Below are positions 14,001-25,413 of a stretch of 64,000 nt of DNA, one piece after another. Both the position numbers and the translations under genes were made by a program. Position 1 is the first letter of the stretch; every line of letters starts with the position of its first letter. This DNA comes from Macrostomum hystrix (Eukaryota > Platyhelminthes > Macrostomidae). The notes beneath the pieces were generated by a model. That model did no database searches, was not told where the DNA came from, and saw nothing but the letters and a program-made list of their open reading frames with translations. The stretch lies in NCBI GenBank assembly GCA_950097015.1, contig CATNEN010000002.1, positions 3,720,001-3,784,000 on the forward strand, read 5' to 3'.

Positions 14001-15272
14001 GTGCAAAACTTTCTATAAAACATATAGTACCAATTACTCTGGTATGACGATAACTGTTGCGACAGGTTAGACAACAAGAAATAATTTTGAGATTGAATAA
14101 TGTGAATGAGATGGAAATGTTGTTTACAACAGAGATACGGTTATATACACAGAATGTACATCATTTGAGCGTGTTGTATTACTTTCGATTCTCTAATTAT
14201 CGAAATAACAGCGACATTTTCAAATCTAAATGGGTTTATTTTTGCAATGAACAAAAAAACTTTCCTGAAAATATCTTACAATTTGCGCGCTATTCTACTG
14301 TTTAGAGTAGTAAAACAGAAAATAAAAATTAAATGACAAAAGTCTACTTACACATACATTAGCGTGAATGTATTTATTATTAACACAAACAATTTATAGA
14401 AAAATAACAGACTAATCAGTAGGTGACTTTACTGAGGTTTTTCTTTGGTTAAAGTTTGGCTAGTAAATCGAGAAAAATAAATTAATAAAAGTATTCTACT
14501 TTAACTAGTACAACGCGATAACTTTTACCAATTTGATTTGCAACATTTGAAATAGCGCGCTAGTTACGCGAGTGATGTAAAACAAACAATGGAATAATGA
14601 ATGATATAAAAACTGCGTTTGAAATGAGAAAATAGAGTAAATAAGATCTTTAACCTAGGCTTGTTCTGGCTATAGCTTAGTATACAAACTGGATAGATAA
14701 ATAATATAAGCAAAATAGAGAAGGCACGGGCTAGACTTGTGCTCAAAATTACTGAGAGAACAAATAGGATACTTAATATTTCTTTTATCAGATTACGATT
14801 TTACATTTCTCTATAAAAATTCTAGGATTTTCCTTTTAAATAAAACACAATATTAGCATGTAATATTGACACAATACATATTAAGCTAACTTAAAAAACG
14901 ATTCAAAACTATGAATCAGATACATTATAACTGATTATATATATATAAACTGGTCCTAATATGTTGAATAAATCAACTCTAAGTGCATCATTCATTTTAG
15001 CTTCGTCTATATGCTAGATACAGTTGAATAATATAGATGTGCAGCCAGTGTGTACAGCTATTCAGTCCGTGGACACGCGAGGCCGCAACGCTTATCCTGT
15101 CTAGATTGAGATTCGAACTTCCGACCTCTAGATCAGAAGAAAGAAACTCTAAAGACAGAGCTACAAGATCCCTATTACTTTAGAATATAATTTAGTTTAT
15201 GTTCTAAACTAGAACAAAGACTTTATGGCCAGACAAAGACCCAGCACTCCAAGACAAAAAAAAACAGACTTG
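11084..15272. other. LARP1-WDR53 intergenic region
   Basis: AT-rich, with no convincing exon on either strand. From 11160 to 12200 it is studded with TAGGCCTA-like palindromes (see findings). It holds a SINE fragment at 15040-15175. The LARP1 promoter should lie just above 11083, but no TATA or initiator was clear. Confidence 0.6.
15040..15175 (-). mobile_element. SINE fragment, tRNA-head family 2, internally deleted
   Basis: It has the family-2 tail word TTCAGTCCGTGGAC followed after a deletion by a tRNA-like head read on the minus strand (B-box GAAGTTCGAATCTC, A-box region GTAGCTCTGTCTTTAG). The central domain seen at 36340-36607 is missing. Confidence 0.6.
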
Positions 15273-17411
15273 TCAAATCCGAACACTCCTGACAGCTTCC
15301 AGTTCGTCATCATCATCGTCGTCTTCACCATCGTCGACATCTTCCTCGTCATCGTCTTCCAGAACCGCGGCGTCGTCATCATCGTCGTCGGCATCCCGGT
15401 CGCGATTGTAGGCGGCGACCACGAAGCTGCCGCGGCCGACAACAGCGTCAGCGCCGCCAAGGCCGGCTCCGGGCTGCTGCTGAGCAGCCAGCTGGGCCAC
15501 GTTGAGATCGCAGCAATGGACTGCCGAGCCGCTGTCGGCCAGGTAGACCCGATCCGGCGACACGCCGCACAACGCGTTGACCTTCTCGGAGTGGGCGAAG
15601 GAGCCGCCGGACCAGTCGGAGTCCAGATTCCACAGAAAGCAGTCGGCGTCGTTGCCGCCAGACAGGAGCAGATGGCCGGGCAGGCACAGCAGGGCGCTGA
15701 CAGCGGCAGCGTGGCCATAGAGGCTCTCGGCGTGCTGCAGGTGACGGCCTGACAGAAATTGGTCGATGCTTTTATATAGGCAGAGCGGTTTAACGCGTTC
15801 GCTTCTCGCGCCAAGATTCCTGAGTTCGATTCCTCGGCGAAGCCACATTCATTTGTGGCGCAGCCGCGGAGAAAAGTCTTGGGACTTGTCGTACAAATTA
15901 CGCTCTTGAGAGCCAACCTCCAAGGCACAGTGACACACTGCCTGACGATGAGAAAGTCAGGGCAGATGTACACACCTGTTGTGTGAGCGTGTGCTCAGGA
16001 GCCAGCGGAATGGGCAGAATTGTCCCCTCGCTGGCTGCCAAATTGTGTGCCATTGCCTGCAGCCCTCCTGCTTTGCGGCAGTCATTGTTGAAGAGTCGGG
16101 TAGTGCTGCTGCATCCATCCTGATTTGTCACCGTGTGAATTTTTCTTATTTTCACAGACACAAGATTGCGTGGGTACCGGAATCTGGTACCGTGAGGCCT
16201 TGTGCATTGTTGGCAGAAGTGCATTGACAATGGGGTAGTAAAGCTGTATCTTTCTTGTTCCATCTTCTAATTTTGGTAAGTTTTTCTAACTCGCCTAGCA
16301 AACTCACCACCGGCGCTAAACAGTTCAACGGAGCCGTTCTCCAAGCCGGCTGCGGCGTACAGGCCGTCAGGCGTGGCCGCCAGGCAGTGGATCAGCGGCG
16401 GCGCCGCGGCTGCAGCAGCTCCTCCGCCAGCCGCGGCATCTCCGCAGAGTTCGGCGTCGAGAATCTCGGCGATGTCGAAGATATTCAGCGCGTGGCCGCG
16501 GTGGCCCTTCCAATCGGTGACGACTAGGCGACAGTCCATGCCGCCAGATATGAGCTGTCAATCAGTTACGAAGAAATTTACGACCTCGAGGGTCAACTTT
16601 CAATGCGTAGTGAGAGATGTCAGAGATGAGAGAGTCAGGCCAGATGTACACACCTGTGTGAGTGCGTGCCTGCGTACAGTATGTGTGGTCAGGAGATATT
16701 GAACTGGGCAGAATTGCCTACTCGCTTAACTCCTGCTATTTACTCATTTTTTCCTTTAAGATTTGATTGTCTTTTTCAGTTAAAGCTTTTTTTTACTAAA
16801 GTGAGAAATGGGTAAACGGCGAGAGTAACTATACTTTATTATAGCATGTAAAAACGCATCGTGATCTAATGATCAGCGGTCAACCCCACCTGCCAGTCCT
16901 TGCCGGGCCTGAACAGCACAGCTGATGCAATGCTGTCATGCTTGCGCAGCGCGCGCACCAGCTCCCCAGATTCAGCGTCGAAGACTCGAATCCAGCCGCC
17001 ATCGTCGGCCGTAGCTAGGCGACGCTCGCTAGAACCGGTGGACGCCGTCGGGTTAGTCAGCACAGCCAGGCCGTTGATGTCGTCATCGCGAGCAACCCGG
17101 ACAACCAGCAGCGGCTCATGCGGTCGAATCGCCCGGGTGTCCCAGGCTATCAGGTGGCTGCCCTGAGCGGCGTAGAGTCGGCCCGGCTGCCAGGCTTCGG
17201 CGAAGGCCAACGCCGAGATGGCGCCGACTGAGCTGGCAGAGCCGCCAATGTCAGTCAGGCCGGTGGGGCAGCGCAGGCGAGCCCGGAGGCGGCGCAGCTC
17301 CGGGTCCCACAGGCAGATGTAGCCGTCGTCGCCGCCAGAGGCCAGCTGACGGCCGTCCTCGGTGATGGCCAGGGCGTTGATGGAGGCGGTGTGGCCGTCA
17401 GCAAGGGTCAT
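15273..17411 (-). CDS. WDR53: WDR53, WD40 substrate receptor of CUL4-DDB1
   Basis: Three exons, 16890-17411, 16308-16554 and 15273-15748, give 414 residues; phases 0 and 1 close perfectly and the ATG at 17411 starts MTLADGHTASINAL. The order of blocks follows vertebrate WDR53: LYAAQGSHLIAWDTR, DDDINGLAV, ATADDGGWIRVFD, LRKHDSIASAVLFRPG, LISGGMDCRLVVTDW, GLENGSVELF, LYGHAAAVSALLCLPG, LLLSGGNDADCFLWNLD, HSEKVNAL and VYLADSGSAVHCCDLN. The WDTR motif is the WDxR signature with which DCAF proteins bind DDB1. The C-terminal ~45 residues are an Asp/Glu run not present in the human protein as I remember it (358 aa). Intron 1 contains a small SINE fragment and intron 2 a full SINE. Function in ubiquitination is inferred from the family. 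Confidence 0.87.
15765..16068 (+). mobile_element. tRNA-derived SINE, family 1 (full-length-like)
   Basis: The tRNA-like head has A-box-like GCAGAGCGGTTTAACGCGTT and B-box GAGTTCGATTCCT. The body contains GCGCAGCCGCGGAGAAAAG and GATGAGAAAGTCAGGGCAGA, and the 3' end is CCATTGCCTGCAGCCCTCC. It lies inside WDR53 intron 2, opposite to the gene. Other copies: 16605-16740, 18105-18365, 24085-24475, 28605-28860, 43370-43665 and 49045-49350. Confidence 0.8.
16605..16740 (+). mobile_element. SINE family 1, 3' fragment
   Basis: Carries only the tail part of family 1 (GAGTCAGGCCAGATGTACAC, ACCTGTGTGAGTGCGTGCC, TGGGCAGAATTGCC) inside WDR53 intron 1. Confidence 0.65.
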
Positions 17412-20400
17412 GATTCAATGCTGTTGTTTTGATTGCTCTAGGGTCCAGTTGGATTCAATGAAGATATGTTATTGTCCAGCTAAGGCAAGTTGGTTGGCTC
17501 TGGCTAAGGCCACAATGCAGCTGGGGAACAGTTGAAGGTCATTGAGTGTCAACCGCGATTGTGTAAATATTAAACTATTTAACTATTTTTTACTTTCTTA
17601 CATGCCACAACATCAGTAAGATTTAGCTTTACACTGAAGCAAAAAATTGCCTGATTTGCAAATTTAGATTTTTAGTGAAAAATCACTCTCAGGAATCACT
17701 TTTATCTTACTATTGATCAAGAAATATTTAATAGGTCCTACCCTATTGTTATCTATATACCCAAAGTTATTAGAATTCAAACAAAACTTTAGAAGTTAGT
17801 GAAACTCTTACAAGTTTAAAATGTCTTTATCATATTGGAATAATCAACTGACTTTTATCACTCAGCTTCAGCTACTTGCTTAGCCAGTAATAAATAACAT
17901 AAATATAGAAAGTAACATGTAAATAAAACTCTATGGTGTTGAATAGCCAGAAATATATGAAACTTGGCAAACTGTGATGATCTATTTTGTTACTCATTGC
18001 ATTGTCAGAATTGTGGTTGTTGCTTTGAAGTTATAACTTATTAATTACAATTAAGGTTATAGCTTAAAAATAGCTAGGACAACTAGACAATAACATTAAA
18101 AATTGCAGGAGGGCTGCAGGTAATGGCACATCAATTGGTGACACTAGACATGAAGCCCATAAGGAGGCAATTCTGCCCCTTTCCCTGACTCCTAATCACA
18201 CATGTACATAGATAATGTACATAGGCACTTGCTCACACAGGTATGTACATCTGCCCCAACTTTCTTATTGTTACTGTAAGGCCTACATAGTTTCACTGCA
18301 CCTTGTAGGTTGGCTCTAAAGATATAAATTGTACGCCAAGCCCCAAAACCTCATCTCTATTGGTAAGCATCAAATGAATATAGCCTTGACATAGAATCAA
18401 ACTTAGAGACCATAGGGAAACAGGCAAACAACTTAACCACTCTGCAACTGACCTGCCTGGACAACTGGACAAGATTCACATAGATTTTGCTTGAACTTGA
18501 TAGGCTAGGCCTAGTTTACAAAGTTGATTTTCCTCAGGGAAACAATGTAGGAAATAATGCAGAACATTTGGGAAACATAGGAAAAAGCAACTGGGATAAG
18601 TTTAATACATTTAGTCACTTGTTTTACAAATTAAGCAATGATAAACAATACAACCCCATTATATAAGTTCTATGACTATTAGTGAACTAAAACTTGACTA
18701 TCCTGAGAATTGTTCAGTAATTTATTTTCTCATCTAAATTCGCACGGCAATGTGTCCATAATTCCAAAATTGATGCCTGTTGGCCTGCCACCAATAATAA
18801 AATGATGTGGTGTGGCATGAACTGCAGTTCGAGATAATATGTCAAAGTCTAAAATCACTGCATCAATTCTGTGGAAGGGATCAAACTGCCATTTGAGAAA
18901 ATATGTCTATGGTCAAAATCCAAGGCACAACAGTGTATAACAACTGGATTGAGGCCTGAGGGGACATGGGCGCACTGCAAGGCCCAGTTTCAGTTGATGG
19001 ACTGTTGAAATAGTACCTGAGGGAGTACTTGGGATGGGGACAGTTCCAGCAGAATTCATTTGGCAACTTTCTGTACTGGGTTGTCCACTATTTGGCCTTT
19101 ACTTCACCATTTCTAAATGCCTGAAGTGTGTAAAGAAGGGACTATAAGTCTATAACAAACTAACTTGACATCTAGTTTACATTTGTTTACATTCTACATT
19201 CTAGTTATCATTTAAAATGTTACTTTCTCACCTTGTTCTATACTCGAAGCTAGGCCTAAGAGATGCAAGTTATTCCCGTTGAGAAAATAATTTCATGTAC
19301 AATTCTGCAGGATAGTAGATAGCAATAAAACACATGCTAAATTGAAAAACATATTTAATTTTATCTTATCTGCAGTCAGTATTACTGATAAAACGAAAGT
19401 GAAATGACTTATATCAAGAACTGACTCAAGAAAGTTATATAGTAAAAGAAGATATCTATATATTATAACTATAACTATAACTAATGTTGTACAATGTGTT
19501 TGTGTAAGTGCACGCTGCAGGCTGAACCGATTTTTTTTGGATCTGTTCCCCTAGGTAAGGTAGGTAATCAAAAAAATCCATCAGAGGCTAATTTTTTATT
19601 AATTTGCATGGAATTGAAGTATGCTTTTGAGGTGATAAACAGGTATTTTACCTATCTAATCAATGTATTTTTCTCGCAGTCAGAGCTCAATTCTGAACAT
19701 TTAGTCTATGGTGTATAGTGGCTAAAAAGTTTGGGCTGCGCAGCTAGAATCTAATATAGACTATATAAAATGTAGTCTACTTGGTTGTTCATGCTCATTC
19801 CACTATAATCATTTTGCATGCTGGATAATGGCTTTATGTTGTACAGGTCCTGCAAAGCGGGTACAAAATAGCTAGTAATATAGGAAAGTTAAAACGTTTA
19901 ATGCCTTTCGTAGAAAAAGCTTTTCAAATAACTTGTGACCCAGCTGTTTTTCAAGTGTGCTTTAGGTCGTGATTAACGAGTATGAAAACAGATGTAGAAA
20001 TATAGTGCAGGGCAAATAGGATGTAGGGCAAAATATCGTAATCAAAGCCAGTTTTCGAAATTTTTGTGTACTCTTGCATTTTTTGCACCTATACTTGATT
20101 AGCCGTATTATAAATAAGTGATCGCATGCTTTAATAAGCAACCGATTTATTTAACCCTTTACAAGCTACTACCTTAACTGAAATTTGCTTGCAAATTGTT
20201 TTTCTTTGTGGAAAATAAAGCACTTGGAAATAAAATGTTTTAATTTAGTTTTTGAGTATCTTACTTGCAAATTTAACCGCTATTTTCATGACCGTTGATC
20301 CATGACCGTAAATCCATAATCCAAGATTTGTCATGAACAAAATGACATCAAAGTCAAAGCAGTATGGTATGGTATGGTATGGTAAGAATTTTGCTAAAGC

Positions 20401-21010
20401 ATGCTTAGCCATGCAATGTAAGACCATTTAAATCCTTAAGATATTGCAAAAACATATTTATAAAAAACCGCGACAATTCAAGTTAAAAAAGTTGGAGCAT
20501 GAAGTTTAATAGCTACTAATGGATAGACTTTTGTATTAGCCATGACTCATATGGCGAACTATACAACCATTTTAGAAAATTAAATTAAACACAGCGAAAC
20601 GAGATAATGAACCTCAACAAAACCAACGGAAACACCAAAGCGAGGACAAAAGCGAAAATAATGGTTAGAGAATACAGTTTTATCTTTTTGTGTCGCAGTA
20701 TGCAATGTCCAAAAGGCAGCAAATCATACGAGAAGGATGCAGTGTTTCTGGCACTAGGTCATTTCGAAGGCAAAATCGGGCTAGCATACAAATGAAACAA
20801 AAGCACGATCGAGGAAAAACTCAGATTCGTGTATTTCTACTGTCAGTAGTGTAACAGGCGCAGCAGTTTTTAGTTGTAATCGATGTGCAACAGTGAAAAT
20901 TATACAATGGAAAGAACAGCATGAATAATAAAATGAGTAGCTTCGACAACCAATGCAGATATCGCACAAAATAATAAACTTCTACTTATCTATGCACATA
21001 TTGTACAGCT
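17412..21010. other. WDR53-DCAF10 intergenic region
   Basis: AT-rich, 3.6 kb. It contains a family-1 SINE (18105-18365), a short TGGTA run near 20366-20383 and scattered AGGCCTA words. No exon is supported on either strand. Confidence 0.6.
18105..18365 (-). mobile_element. SINE family 1, diverged copy
   Basis: Minus-strand copy recognised by GGAGGGCTGCAGGTAATGGC at its 3' end, then CACACAGGTATGTACATCTG and the reverse complement of the leucine-like body (TTGTACGCCAAGCCCC). The tRNA head is decayed. Confidence 0.65.
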
Positions 21011-23987
21011 CTAAAACCTCGGCTCAATTAGGTACACAGAGCCGCCAGTGGTGCCAACAGCCAGCTGAAGCTCGTGCACCGGAGAGAAGTCCGCGGTGAC
21101 CACACTGCTGTCAGTGCCAACCACGGTAGCTGCGGAATGGCGGGTGGTGGCACAAGTGGACGACAGACAATACAGAAGGATTACTGACAGACAGGATTAT
21201 AAACAGACAGACAGTTCTTGTCTAATAAAGACAGGAACTTGATTAGATAAAAACCCACAATTACAGACTGAGAAACTGACAATAATACACAAAAATACAC
21301 ATTAGAGACAGAAATACATTTTTAGACAGAGTGACAGACAAATAGAGACAGAGACAGACAATTTCAGACACAATAAAAGTGAGACAATTTAATGACAGAG
21401 AGCAAACAATACAGACAGGAATAATTGCAGACAGTCAAAGATAGAAGCCTTAGAGACAATGACAGACAAAGACAGACAATGACAGACAAAGACAGACAAT
21501 GACAGACAAAGGCAGAAAATGACAGACAAAAACAGACAATGACAGACAATGACAGACAAAGAAAGACAATGACATACAAAAACAGACAAAAACAGACAAA
21601 AACAGACAATGACAGACTATGACAGACAAAGAAAGACAATGACATACAAAAACAGACAAAAACAGACAAAAACAGACAATGACAGACTATGACAGACAAA
21701 GAAAGACAATGACATACAAAAACAGACAAAAACAGACAAAAACAGACAATGACAGACTATGACAGACAAAGACAGACAATGACAGACAAAAACAGAAAAT
21801 GACAGACAAAAACAGACAATGACAGACAATGAGAGACTAAAACAGACAATGACAGACAAAGACAGACAAAGACAGACAATGACAGACAAAGACAGACAAA
21901 AACAGACAATGACAGACTATGACAAACAAAGACAGACAATGACAGACAAAAACAGAAAATGACAGACAAAAACAGACAATGACAGACAATGAGAGACAAA
22001 AACAGACAATGACAGACAAAGACAGACAATGACAGACAAAAACAGAAAATGACAGACAAAAACAGACAATGACAGACAAAGACAGACAAAGACAGAAAAT
22101 GACAGACAAAAACAGACAATGACAGACAATGACAGACAATGACAGACAAAGAAAGACAATGACATACAAAGATAGACAAAAACAGACAATGACAGACAAA
22201 GACAGACAAAAACAGACAAAGACAGACAAAGACAGACAATGACAGACAAAAACAGACAATGACAGACAAAAACAGACAATTACAGACAATGACAGACGCA
22301 CCAACAGGCTCGATGGTGTCCCCATCGGTCAGTCGAGTCTCGTCCAGCCAGCCAAGTCGCCTATTGGCGAACAGTCGAACTCCGCGCGCAAATGGTGAGG
22401 CCAGAAATCGGCGGCACCGGCTAAAATTGATCTCCTTAATAATCTGACGCGCCGCGATTGGCTCAGGGAACTGGCCAATCAGAGTGGCCCTGCCGGCACC
22501 AGTTGAATCCTCGTCCAGCCAGTGCAGGTAGGTGCTGGAGCTGACGGGAGGCGGGCCGGCGATGAGCTGGCTGATCAGCCATGGCTGACGCGGGTCGATG
22601 GCGAAGCCGCGGCTGGCGATCAGCCGTCCAGACGGATGTGGGCAGAGCGACGACAGGCAGACCTCCTCGGTGTCTGGCGAGTTGTTGAATCCGTTGAACA
22701 CCAGGCGGGGCAGGTTGCGCTGAAATATTCGACCATTCTGCGAGCCTTCAGCAATGCGACTCGACAAAATCGCTTCTGGCGACGGCTCAGCGGCGTCCAA
22801 GGCTTCGCTCAGCCAGGCGTCGGGCAGGAAGTCGGGCAGATCGGCTGCCAGATGCTCCGGATTGAATCGCTCGACGATGACAAGAAATGATCGATAGGCC
22901 AGCACGAGCTGGGTGGCGGCTGATTCCGGTTTCAGCAGCCGAGCGCGCATCAGCTGACTCGTGGACCAGGCCGGGCTGCTGTCGCTCAGCCGCAGCGTCA
23001 GGGTGTCCCAGAAGCTCAACTGCGAAGCCGGGTTTCAGTGGGCAGATGCGGGTCATGTTTAACGTCTGGTGAAGGCAGATGACAGACCAGAGTGAAGGCA
23101 GGTGACAGACCAGACTGAAGGCAGGTGACAGACCAGAGTGAAGGCAGGTGACAGACCAGACTGAAGGCAGGTGACAGACCAGAGTGAAGGCAGGTGACAG
23201 ACCAGAGTGAAGGCAGGTGACAGACCAGACTGAAGGCAGGTGACAGACCAGAGTGAAGGCAGGTGACAGACCAGACTGAAGGCAGGTGACAGACCAGACT
23301 GAAGGCAGGTGACAGACCAGAGTGAAGGCAGGTGACAGACCAGACTGAAGGCAGATGACAGACCAGACTGAAGGCAGGTGACAGACCAGAGTGAAGACAG
23401 ATGACAGACCAAACTGAAGACAGATGACAGACCAGACTGAAGGCAGATGACAGACCAGACTGAAGGCAGGTGACAGACCAGACTGAAGGCAGATGACAGA
23501 CCACAATGAAGGTGGGGATTCGAACCTGTGACCTGAAGCCGGACACGAGCAGCAGCCGCCTGTCAGGGCAGGTGTCCAGGTTCTTGACGCAGCCGGCTTC
23601 AGTAAGCAGGACAGCCAGCGGGCAGGCGGGCCGACGCAGGTCCCACACTCGGCACTGACCAGAGTCGCAGCCGGTGGCAAAGATGCATTCGCTGCCGCCA
23701 AGAAATGTGGCAACATTGACGCAGTCCGGATGAGCTGATCTGTCCACGAAGACAGGCCGGTTGGACCTGAAGTCAAGGCGGGCCAAGGCGCATTTCTCGT
23801 ACAGTGCTAGGAGGGTGCGGCCGTCAGTTGGATGGTGGAGCACGTTGAACACGCTGCCAAGATCCAGGCCATTGCTTGGCGGGCCGGCTAGTGTTAGTCC
23901 AGCTAGTAGGCTCGACCGCAGCTGCTGCTGCTGCTGATGCTGATGCTGCGATTCGCTACTACGGCATCGCAGGTGAGAGAATACCGA
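21011..23987 (-). CDS. DCAF10: DCAF10 (WDR32) WD40 protein; start codon not in genome sequence
   Basis: Exons 23526-23987, 22302-23019 and 21011-21129 give 432 residues plus an initiator. The short last exon was found by frame ([20 protein letters not shown] ... YLIEPRF) and matches the human C-terminus VVLTTKFSPTH..SLYQPKF. Other DCAF10 blocks are [66 protein letters not shown] then LSFWDTL across a splice, [11 protein letters not shown], and [21 protein letters not shown] is the WDxR DDB1-contact motif. A family-typical long variable insert lies mid-protein. Exon 1 has no in-frame ATG and begins at an acceptor, AGCCGCAG, in codon phase 0; a leader-supplied ATG would give M-S-V-F-S-H (see findings). 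The alternative is a short unseen 5' exon. Both introns are filled by minisatellites. Role: substrate receptor of CUL4-DDB1 ligase, by family. Confidence 0.87.
21290..22296. repeat. GACAGACAATGACAGACAAA array in DCAF10 intron
   Basis: About 80 units of a 10-12-bp motif (GACAGACAAT / GACAGACAAA). In transcript orientation it starts at intron position +5, directly after the donor GTGC. Cys/Leu/Ser/Val open frames on the minus strand are artefacts. Confidence 0.95.
23070..23510. repeat. 23-bp minisatellite in DCAF10 intron
   Basis: About 19 copies of CAGGTGACAGACCAGAGTGA + AGG, alternating AGAGTG and AGACTG variants. The array occupies nearly the whole 506-bp intron between exons 23526-23987 and 22302-23019. 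Confidence 0.95.
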
Positions 23988-24084
23988 CTGCGGCTGGAAC
24001 TAATCAGTTGATAAGCAAGGATTTAACCCCACATGGCAACCGGTACAGTTGAGATACATTGATAGATAATAATAATACTAATTG

Positions 24085-24475
24085 AAGGAGGGCTGAGGGC
24101 AATGGCACATCATTTGGAAGCAATTCCAAACATGCCGCTGACTCCTGAGCACTCACTCACACAGGTGTGTACATCTGCCCTGACTTTCTCATCGTCAGGC
24201 AGTGTATACTCCCCTAGAGCTCGATTCCGCGGCGAGGCCACATTCATTCGGGGCGCAGCCGCGGAGAGAAGACTTGGGGGCTTGTCGTGCAATTTAAGCT
24301 CTTGAGGGCCAGCCTCAAAGGCGAGTGTACACTGAGTGTGAGTGTACGCTGTGAGTGTGAGTGTACACATCCTGATGATGAGAAAGTCAGGGCAGATGTA
24401 CACACCTGTGTGAGTGTTTGCCTGCCTACAGTATCTGTGTGCGTGTATGCTCAGGAGTCAGCGAGTCGATAGACT
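24085..24475. mobile_element. inverted pair of SINE family 1 copies
   Basis: 24085-24205 is the minus-strand 3' part (GGAGGGCTGAGGGCAATGGC ... TGCCCTGACTTTCTCATCGTC). It is joined directly to a plus-strand copy, 24205-24475 (GAGCTCGATTCCGCGGCGAG ... GATGAGAAAGTCAGGGCAGA ... CAGGAGTCAGCGAG). The two share the tail sequence in opposite orientation and could form a hairpin. Confidence 0.75.
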
Positions 24476-24954
24476 GGAGGCCACTCTAAGCTTTAAAATT
24501 TAGAGGCTCTAAAAGTATAAAGTGATAAAAAGAAAAAATACTGAAGTTTTTAAAGCAACCGCAAAAACTAGAAAGCAAAACGTGTATTACAGTAGTGAAC
24601 GGATATTACAAGCGACATGAATTATTCTAAATAACACTCACTTCTTAATTTTCTTTTAGGTGGCAACATAGAAACTATAAGCAAACAAGCAAACTGCAAA
24701 TCAGCAAAAATGCACTTTTAACTCTCAAAGAGAACTTTATAAAAGCGTCGGCACTTTCTTTTCAAAGCATTTTTAATTTCAGACCATTATTAAGATTTCT
24801 GTTTTGGCACTGCTAAGATACCATATCCATTAGTTGACAAAACTATCCGTAAGTGTGATAACAGCGCTTGGATTCTAAACGCGATAGTTCCAGAAAAAAA
24901 CTATTAAATAGTTGAAAGGAATACTATTCGAAAAGTTAAAGACAGGATAAGAAA

Positions 24955-25345
24955 AAAACAGATAGAAAAGAATGAGAGTAGACTAGTAGTAGATAGTAAA
25001 TAAGGAGAGTAGATAGTTGATAAGTAGAGTTGATAGTAGACAAAGAAGTTGATAGTAGATAAAGAAGTAGATAGTAGATAAAGAAGTAGATAGTAGAGTA
25101 GATAGCAGATAGCAGATAAGCAGAGTAGATAGCAGATTAGGAGTGTAGATAGTAGATAAAGAAGTAGATAGTAGATAAAGAAGTATATAGTAGATAAGAA
25201 GAGTAGATAGCAGATTAGGAGTGTAGATAGTAGATAAAGAAGAAGATGGTCGATAGGAAGAGTAGATAGCAGATTAGGAGAGAAGATAGTAGATAGTAGA
25301 TAGGAAGAGTAGATAGCAGATTAGGAGAATAGACTTAGAGAAACT
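24955..25345. repeat. imperfect GATAGTAGATAAAGAAGTA tandem repeat
   Basis: Roughly twenty variable copies between the DCAF10 gene and the gene ending at 25414. The rest of 23988-25413 is AT-rich sequence and the SINE pair; no DCAF10 5' exon could be recognised there. Confidence 0.8.
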
Positions 25346-25413
25346 GATAAAAAGAAGAAGAAAGCGTTAATTCACGGACTTAAACGAAACGATTGGCCAG
25401 TCAATCAGGCCCC

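Noticed and set aside
21364-22325. Long Cys/Leu/Phe/Val minus-strand frames, one read as an extension of DCAF10
   Set aside because: They are translations of the intron array after the DCAF10 donor at 22301; the real last exon is 21011-21129.
24640-24675. Possible DCAF10 first exon (MLPPKRKLR then GTGAGT on the minus strand)
   Set aside because: It would end in phase 1 while the next exon starts in phase 0, so the frame breaks.
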